Source: Tritrichomonas foetus
Taxonomy: Eukaryota; Parabasalia; Tritrichomonadida; Tritrichomonadidae
NCBI GenBank assembly: GCA_001839685.1
Contig: MLAK01000712.1
Location: 1-21,406, forward strand
Direction: 5' to 3'
DNA: 21,406 nt
Shown: positions 16,572-21,406 of the stretch, one piece after another
How the letters are laid out: each line of letters opens with the position of its first letter
Position numbering within the stretch: the first letter of the stretch is position 1
The notes under the pieces: generated by a model
Databases searched by the model: none
The model's input: the letters and a program-made list of their open reading frames with translations, nothing else
Told to the model about the DNA's origin: nothing
Made by a program: the position numbers and the translations under genes

Positions 16572-18032
16572 ATGTTGTCCTTATTCATCTTACTCACTTC
16601 AGCCTGCGATAAAACAATCGAACTTGGCGAAAGATCCTCTTACCAGAATGTGAGTGTGAAGCGCAACGAAACCATCTGCTTCACTTCCACTCAGCCAAAC
16701 ACCGTTTTGTTATTCAAGCATTTAAAGCATTTTCAAATCGGAAATTTCGTTGTCGGAAAGCAGCCACGCGTCCTTCAAGCTGATCGAGTTAATTATAATC
16801 CCAGCCACAAGCCCAATCACAAACCCGGAAAAAATGAACATCATAAGAAAACAGTCGGATATTATTTTGGAAAGTCTTTAGGAAATCTCGAAATAACCGC
16901 ATCAAAAGACAGCACACTTCAATACTTATATTCGGCTTTCCCCAACCAATGCCAAAACAAAGTCATTTCGACACTTTTCTACGACGCCTATACATTAAAT
17001 GAAGATTGCAGTGGCGACGGTTGCACCTCCAACAGCGCCTGCTTCTTCCACGCTCGCGAAAATAGTACCTACGCAGTTACGGTCTCAAATGGAGAGAAAT
17101 CAAAATTGATTGCGACATATTCAAATTTAACATTCACAGGAAAAACGAGCGATTATGTCCGCGCTCCTTTAGAATTATTGTTCTGGGTTCCGTCAAAGGA
17201 AGAAAATGTGACAAAAGTTGAAATTACAGTCGGCCATATTAATCTTCTCGCCAACAAGCCGCACTGCCCAGGATTCAGAGTGAGGCTCACCGGCGATGAG
17301 CCAACCCTTATCGAGGTAGAGTGCAACAAGGACCACAACAGGCCGGAAAAGCCAGACAAAGTCCCTGAAAAGCCAGAAGGCGGCGACAAGCCCCCTCAGC
17401 CATCAAAACCAGAAAAGCCAGGCCACGACGACCATCACCACCACCACGACCATGACCACGACCACCATCACCATGACGACCACCACCACGATCATGACCA
17501 TCATGATCATGACGACCATCATCATGGGCACCATGGACACGATAAGGACGATACAAATGACGGCGAGAATAACGCATACGACGACTCCAGGCCGAAGTAC
17601 AACTACAACAACGTGTACAAGAAGGGAGTCATGTTCCCGTCCATGCTCTTCCTCCTTGGCGCCTTTGTGACTGTTTTCTTCCTTTTCATCATTCTCGGAC
17701 ACGCCGTGGCCTGCCTCATCCGCAGGGGACGCGCTAGGCGCCAGAACCGCCGCACAGAACACCCCCTCAGCGACATCCCGCCCGTCCACCGCCAGCCTGA
17801 ACTCGCTGCACCACTCAACCATCCACAGACCGTCATGGTGCCTGTCCACCAAATCCAGCAATTCCCCGTTCCAATCCAGCAAATGCCACAACAAATGCCA
17901 CAGCAGTATGTTGTACAACAGCCACAATATGTTTATTATCCACCTCCATCAATGCAACAACAACAAATGCCACAGTATCCACCACAGGTTGCCACTGTTG
18001 TTTATCCTCAAGTGCGTCCGAATAATCAGTGA
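16572..18032 (+). CDS. Type I membrane protein with a His/Asp-rich ectodomain tract
   Basis: A 486-residue protein that I do not assign to a named family. A short hydrophobic N-terminus (MLSLFILLTSA, 1-11) looks like a signal peptide. The ectodomain has several N-glycosylation sequons (NVS 26, NET 32, NST 164, NLT 185, NVT 212) and about eight cysteines (for example 36, 127, 146, 151, 157, 232, 251). A Lys/Pro-rich spacer (255-283) leads into a tract made almost only of His and Asp (285-326). One membrane helix follows (about 356-382), then a basic stop-transfer run (RRGRARRQNRR). The cytoplasmic tail of about 95 residues is Pro/Gln-rich and contains YVVQQPQYVYYPPP. The His/Asp tract suggests zinc, copper or other metal binding outside the cell. 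Codon use changes sharply inside the gene, becoming rich in C-ending codons from about 17330. The ATG at 16572 places the signal peptide correctly. Confidence 0.85.
   Translation: MLSLFILLTSACDKTIELGERSSYQNVSVKRNETICFTSTQPNTVLLFKHLKHFQIGNFVVGKQPRVLQADRVNYNPSHKPNHKPGKNEHHKKTVGYYFGKSLGNLEITASKDSTLQYLYSAFPNQCQNKVISTLFYDAYTLNEDCSGDGCTSNSACFFHARENSTYAVTVSNGEKSKLIATYSNLTFTGKTSDYVRAPLELLFWVPSKEENVTKVEITVGHINLLANKPHCPGFRVRLTGDEPTLIEVECNKDHNRPEKPDKVPEKPEGGDKPPQPSKPEKPGHDDHHHHHDHDHDHHHHDDHHHDHDHHDHDDHHHGHHGHDKDDTNDGENNAYDDSRPKYNYNNVYKKGVMFPSMLFLLGAFVTVFFLFIILGHAVACLIRRGRARRQNRRTEHPLSDIPPVHRQPELAAPLNHPQTVMVPVHQIQQFPVPIQQMPQQMPQQYVVQQPQYVYYPPPSMQQQQMPQYPPQVATVVYPQVRPNNQ
17424..17549 (+). repeat. His/Asp codon tract (CAC/CAT/GAC/GAT)
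   Basis: A 42-codon stretch encoding residues 285-326 of the membrane protein. It is almost entirely CAC, CAT, GAC and GAT codons, with a few Gly and Lys near its end. Because both codon pairs share the form (C/G)A(C/T), the DNA is a near-regular trinucleotide repeat. This also produces long spurious open frames on both strands. Confidence 0.9.
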
Positions 18033-18179
18033 GTAATGCACATTTAAATTAAAAAGTTTTTATTTCTTCAAAATTTCTTTTAAATATTATTATTGTTTTT
18101 AACAAAAAAGAGCAAAGCGAATGAAACAATAGCTTTTTCATAATTTTATGAAGCAATTATCGGTAATTATGATATTAAA

Positions 18180-19050
18180 AACATGATTCTAAAACAGAAC
18201 TTTGTGAAAATATATTTATTATATCTATTAAGTATTTCACAATTGTATAATTATGATATTATACAATTGTAGAGCTTTTGGAATATTTCTAATAGAACAA
18301 CCATGCTGTTCACATAAATGAATTATTTCGACATTTTGGTCACCAATAGCTTATTTTCCAATATCATCTTTATTCAATGTAACATTGATTATTGGAAAGT
18401 AAATATTTAGAACATTTAATGTATTGATAAAATGCAGAATACTCAACTAAAGAAATAGTGTCTTGTGGTATTCGCAAATAAGTAGAAATATCAATATAAG
18501 GATCAAAATTACCGAGCAAGTTATGAGGCTCAGATTCACTTTTCTCAAATTTATGATTTATATTAATTCTAAAATGATTTAATTGCTATAGAAACTTCGT
18601 TAATATTATCAATTTTTCTTGAAGTAAATATGACTGTTAAATCTTTAACGTTTTGCGATTTGTTTATGCCTGTCTATTTTTAGACTCAATATTGTTCCAT
18701 TCATATACATTTGTTTCCTATTTAGATGAAAAGAATAAAGCATAAACGGTAACATCATAAGATAGAGGCTATCCTGTAGTTTAAGTAAACTTTTGGAGAA
18801 ATGATTTTCATCAAAATATTCTTCTTCTAGAATATATCTAATATATAATAGCTAACACAATTGATATGAATAGATTTACTTTCATATTGATCAATAAATT
18901 TATTAGTTACAAATTTTAATCCATTTTTATTCCTTTTTATTTTGGATAATGATTTTTATAATTATCAATATTTTCATTAATTTTGGTGCCAGATTCGAGT
19001 ATATAATCTCTATCACAAATGAAATCCTTTCCATTAATAGTCAATTTCTT
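18180..19050 (-). pseudogene. Decayed ankyrin/DUF3447-type trichomonad family gene
   Basis: Reading the minus strand, successive open pieces in different frames line up end to end: 19050-18937, 18949-18827, 18830-18645, 18658-18569, 18570-18370, then about 18385-18240 and 18235-18180. The first piece contains INGKDFICDRDYILESG, a BTB-like opening. The fifth contains SLVEYSAFYQYIKCSKYLL, and the sixth contains DQNVEIIHLCEQHGCS. The last two are the kind of segment I associate with the DUF3447/ankyrin region of large trichomonad gene families. Six or more frameshifts and an internal TAA (in the sixth piece) mean it cannot make the full protein. Family identity is inferred from motif memory; the ordered, frame-switching reading is seen directly. 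Confidence 0.6.
18239..18270. repeat. Perfect 13-bp inverted repeat
   Basis: ACAATTGTATAAT at 18239-18251 is the exact reverse complement of 18258-18270, with a six-base loop. It sits at the place where the ankyrin-type pseudogene loses its frame, so it may be a local fold-back mutation. It has no T-run typical of a terminator. Confidence 0.8.
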
Positions 19051-19078
19051 TCATTTCTATGAATAATTTAAAGGCATT

Positions 19079-19425
19079 TTAGAATTGCAACTTTGGAGTA
19101 GGAATCTGCTTAAGGGAGGCGTTCTTTTGATTGAGTGTATTTTCACGGTTATTATTTTGAAAGAATTCTGATCGTATATTCTTGATGTATTTTCCTTTCA
19201 TATGTAGAGATTTCAAAAAGCTTTGGTATAAATAATTATCATGCCTTTTCTAACATAAAAATTGCTTTTTTAGATATAACATTTTTTTTTGAAAAACACG
19301 CCATAAAAAATTATTTTGTCGGAAAACATATCATTTATTTGATGCATATAAATAATATCTGACGCATTAAATTGATATTTTATAATGAGACTGCAAAATT
19401 TATAGAAGAATAATAAATTGCAAAG
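19079..19425 (-). pseudogene. Further decayed coding-like sequence, family unknown
   Basis: On the minus strand the piece 19425-19270 is open for 51 codons, including NASDIIYMHQINDMFSDK. It continues past a stop in the same frame, and a second piece from about 19245 to 19079 is open in another frame. The second piece includes a complete 40-codon ORF with an ATG at 19199-19201 (starting MKGKYIKNIRSEFF). It lies directly upstream of the ankyrin-type pseudogene on the same strand, so it may be its former 5' part or a different dead gene. I recognise no domain. Confidence 0.3.
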
Positions 19426-19768
19426 TTAAAAAGCTGGCTTTGGTTAAAAGACTAGCAATTCTATATTATGATATAAATTTATTATGGTAATGATAGTATT
19501 ATTTATAACTCCTTATTATATATTTTTCACTGAGAAAAACGAATAAAAACATGAAAAAATGCGAAATCTTTTGAATGCATTTAACAACAACAAATATTTG
19601 GTTATATTCAAAATATCTTATTATTATCTAAATATTAGTGGCTTCTCCTTATCTAATAAACATCTGATTGTATTGTATATGTTAAATAAAGGTTTTTGTA
19701 AAAGATATTAATTTTGAAAAATTAATTATTATATTAGATAGCATATTGATTTTTATCATTTTACTCTT
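19426..19768. other. AT-rich spacer
   Basis: About 340 bases with very high A+T, downstream of the second USP-like gene. No coding sequence, RNA gene or repeat that I can support. Confidence 0.4.
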
Positions 19769-21406
19769 TTACTTTTCTTCATTATATATTGCCATATAAC
19801 ATTCTCGAAATATCCTCTCTTCTATTTTACTTAAAGAATTCTCGCTTTCAGTATATTCTGTAACATTAGAACCATCATAAATAATAATTTTTCCTTCAAT
19901 AAACTTTGCATATGTATAATGCTTTAATGGCATGTTATAACAGATAACCCCATTCAAACTGTAGTTATATTGTTGAGCTGTATTTAAAACTTGAGCAGGA
20001 AACGAGATGGGTAAGTTTATTCTGGTGTTATTCCGAGTTGCTTTCCACTTTCTCATGAAATAAAAAATTGGTGATATCGGGATATGAATGACGGAATTTT
20101 GGGAAACCATTGGTACCTTTTTATTACATTCTGCACACTTCATTTTACTTCCATCATCCATTGTTAGATTCTCATTAATTAATTCCAAAAGAGATATTGG
20201 TTCGGTTTTATGGACATCAAGACGATAAAAATGTTCATCAGATAGGTTAGATATAGCTATTTCATGAACACATTTGCTTTTATATGAAACATAAATTTTC
20301 CAATGAAAAAGATCAATGATTCGATCGTCTCCTAGCATAATGAATTCTTCACTTAACATATTAATGATTCTCCCATAAAACAAATTTGCATCATCCATAA
20401 TACGATACGGAAATAAATGAGTCACACAGCTTCCATCAACATAATTTAAATTGGTTTTATTGACAGTATTTATCAATTTGTATAAATTAATTAATAATTT
20501 GTATTCAGAAGTATCCATGCTTTGGATGATTTTTTGCTTTACTATATCATTGGTCATAATATCAATAAAATATATGTTATGAATAAGACTTTGTAAAACT
20601 ACTGTAATATAACATGAATTTCCCTCTTGTTTTATACCTACATTTTTAGGTATATAATATTCAATTTCTTGAATTTCTTCTTCGGTAATTTTAAGTTTAT
20701 TAAAATGCTCTTCAATGACTGAGACTGGTGTATCATCAGGAAAAGCACAATCTGAATCACTTGATAAAAAATCATCATAACTCGATTCATCATCATAAAT
20801 TGATTCATTGTCATAATCTTCTTCACCTTCTTCATTATAAAAATCATTATCACTTTCAACATTATTTAAATTTTGAGAAAAAACCATGCTATTTTCTTTT
20901 TTGGATTTTAACTTTAAATTCATATTTACTTTATTATTCGATTCTGTATTTTGTTCACTTGCATATTTGTGATCAGTTTTAACTTGTTTTCCTGTTTTAC
21001 GACTTTCTTTTCTCTGATTGGCTCTTTTGATCTTAAAAGTATCCGTTTTTGCTCTTTCATTCTTCACTAACTGATTGGTATATGCTTTCTTTATTTTATT
21101 CTCGATATTTGAAGGTAATGGAGGTAAATTAAGAAGAACTAATAAATTAAAATAATAAATATAAGGATCGTTCCATTGAAGAACGCAAAGTGAAAGCCTA
21201 GCTTCTATTGATTTTCTAAAAGAATACATTTTTGGTAAAATTTTAGCTTTCAATGAATGTAATGACTCAGAAGGTTGTGTGGTATAAAGTGGATCTATTT
21301 TCTTAATATTATCTTTTGTATTATTGATTAAATTGCTTATGATATTCTCAGCAAAAGCGTCTCCACTTTGTTTCCAGCAAATTCTATATTCGGGATGAAT
21401 GCATTT
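19769..21406 (-). CDS. Divergent USP-type ubiquitin hydrolase, 5' end outside the window
   Basis: The frame is open from the window edge to TAA at 19769-19771, 545 codons, with no need for an internal start. The N-terminal 100 residues contain TTQPSESLHSLKAKILPK followed by an Arg/Leu/Asn helix. This resembles a segment found in transposase-derived proteins, though weakly. Basic and then strongly acidic linkers follow (EEGEEDYDNESIYDDESSYD). A USP fold is suggested by GIKQEGNSCYITVVLQSL with Cys at 20612-20614, a CAEC pair near the usual zinc ribbon, LNGVICYNMPLKHYTYAKF with His at 19919-19921, and IYDGSNVTEY with Asp at 19874-19876. The Cys, His and Asp are kept, but the canonical CYxN Asn and the GGH glycines are lost. 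It may be a lineage-specific deubiquitinase or a weakened ubiquitin-binding relative. Confidence 0.7.
   Translation of the reverse strand, partial: KCIHPEYRICWKQSGDAFAENIISNLINNTKDNIKKIDPLYTTQPSESLHSLKAKILPKMYSFRKSIEARLSLCVLQWNDPYIYYFNLLVLLNLPPLPSNIENKIKKAYTNQLVKNERAKTDTFKIKRANQRKESRKTGKQVKTDHKYASEQNTESNNKVNMNLKLKSKKENSMVFSQNLNNVESDNDFYNEEGEEDYDNESIYDDESSYDDFLSSDSDCAFPDDTPVSVIEEHFNKLKITEEEIQEIEYYIPKNVGIKQEGNSCYITVVLQSLIHNIYFIDIMTNDIVKQKIIQSMDTSEYKLLINLYKLINTVNKTNLNYVDGSCVTHLFPYRIMDDANLFYGRIINMLSEEFIMLGDDRIIDLFHWKIYVSYKSKCVHEIAISNLSDEHFYRLDVHKTEPISLLELINENLTMDDGSKMKCAECNKKVPMVSQNSVIHIPISPIFYFMRKWKATRNNTRINLPISFPAQVLNTAQQYNYSLNGVICYNMPLKHYTYAKFIEGKIIIYDGSNVTEYTESENSLSKIEERIFRECYMAIYNEEK

Noticed and set aside
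16390..16572. 60-codon plus-strand ORF ending at the start codon of the membrane protein
   Set aside because: No recognisable domain. It lies in the expected promoter/leader, and its stop merely overlaps the ATG by chance in AT-rich DNA.
17308..17927. Long minus-strand open frames opposite the membrane-protein gene
   Set aside because: They mirror the His/Asp codon tract and the C-rich codons of the real gene and translate to Val/Met- or Gly/Arg-rich low-complexity sequence with no domain.

Overview
The window looks like AT-rich nuclear DNA of a parabasalid protist. Tritrichomonas foetus or a close relative is my best guess, from protein style and not from a search. Coding sequences are mostly long and uninterrupted on both strands and are eukaryotic in type (a Pus7-like pseudouridine synthase, a type A DnaJ, USP deubiquitinases, a CCDC180-like flagellar coiled-coil protein). 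There are nuclear tRNA genes with long introns. Decayed copies of what look like trichomonad ankyrin/DUF3447 multigene-family proteins lie between the genes. No operons, Shine-Dalgarno sites or other prokaryotic signals are seen.

Layout. 161-1804 (+): Pus7/TruD-type tRNA pseudouridine synthase. 2317-3546 (+): DnaJ co-chaperone with a degenerate zinc-finger region and a C-terminal CaaX-like end. 3999-8672 (-): USP7-like ubiquitin hydrolase with a very long Asn/Gln-rich N-terminus, which stays open well upstream of its first in-frame ATG and may have a spliced 5' exon. 8947-11137: two near-identical blocks, each holding a tRNA-Leu-like gene with a 91- or 110-nt intron. They flank a graveyard of broken genes: a frameshifted Crinkler/RHS-like gene and a truncated N-terminal fragment of an ankyrin-family protein. 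11376-15572 (-): large coiled-coil protein, probably CCDC180-like. 16572-18032 (+): type I membrane protein with a dense His/Asp ectodomain tract. 18180-19050 (-): frameshifted ankyrin/DUF3447-type pseudogene, with more decayed coding-like sequence upstream. 19769-21406 (-): divergent USP-like protein whose N-terminus runs off the window.

The genes do not form one pathway. They mix RNA modification, proteostasis (a chaperone and two deubiquitinases), a probable flagellar structural protein and a surface protein. The parts that most deserve a second look are the duplicated intron-containing tRNA blocks and what lies between them, the missing 5' end of the USP7-like gene, and the His/Asp-rich surface protein with its local shift in codon use.
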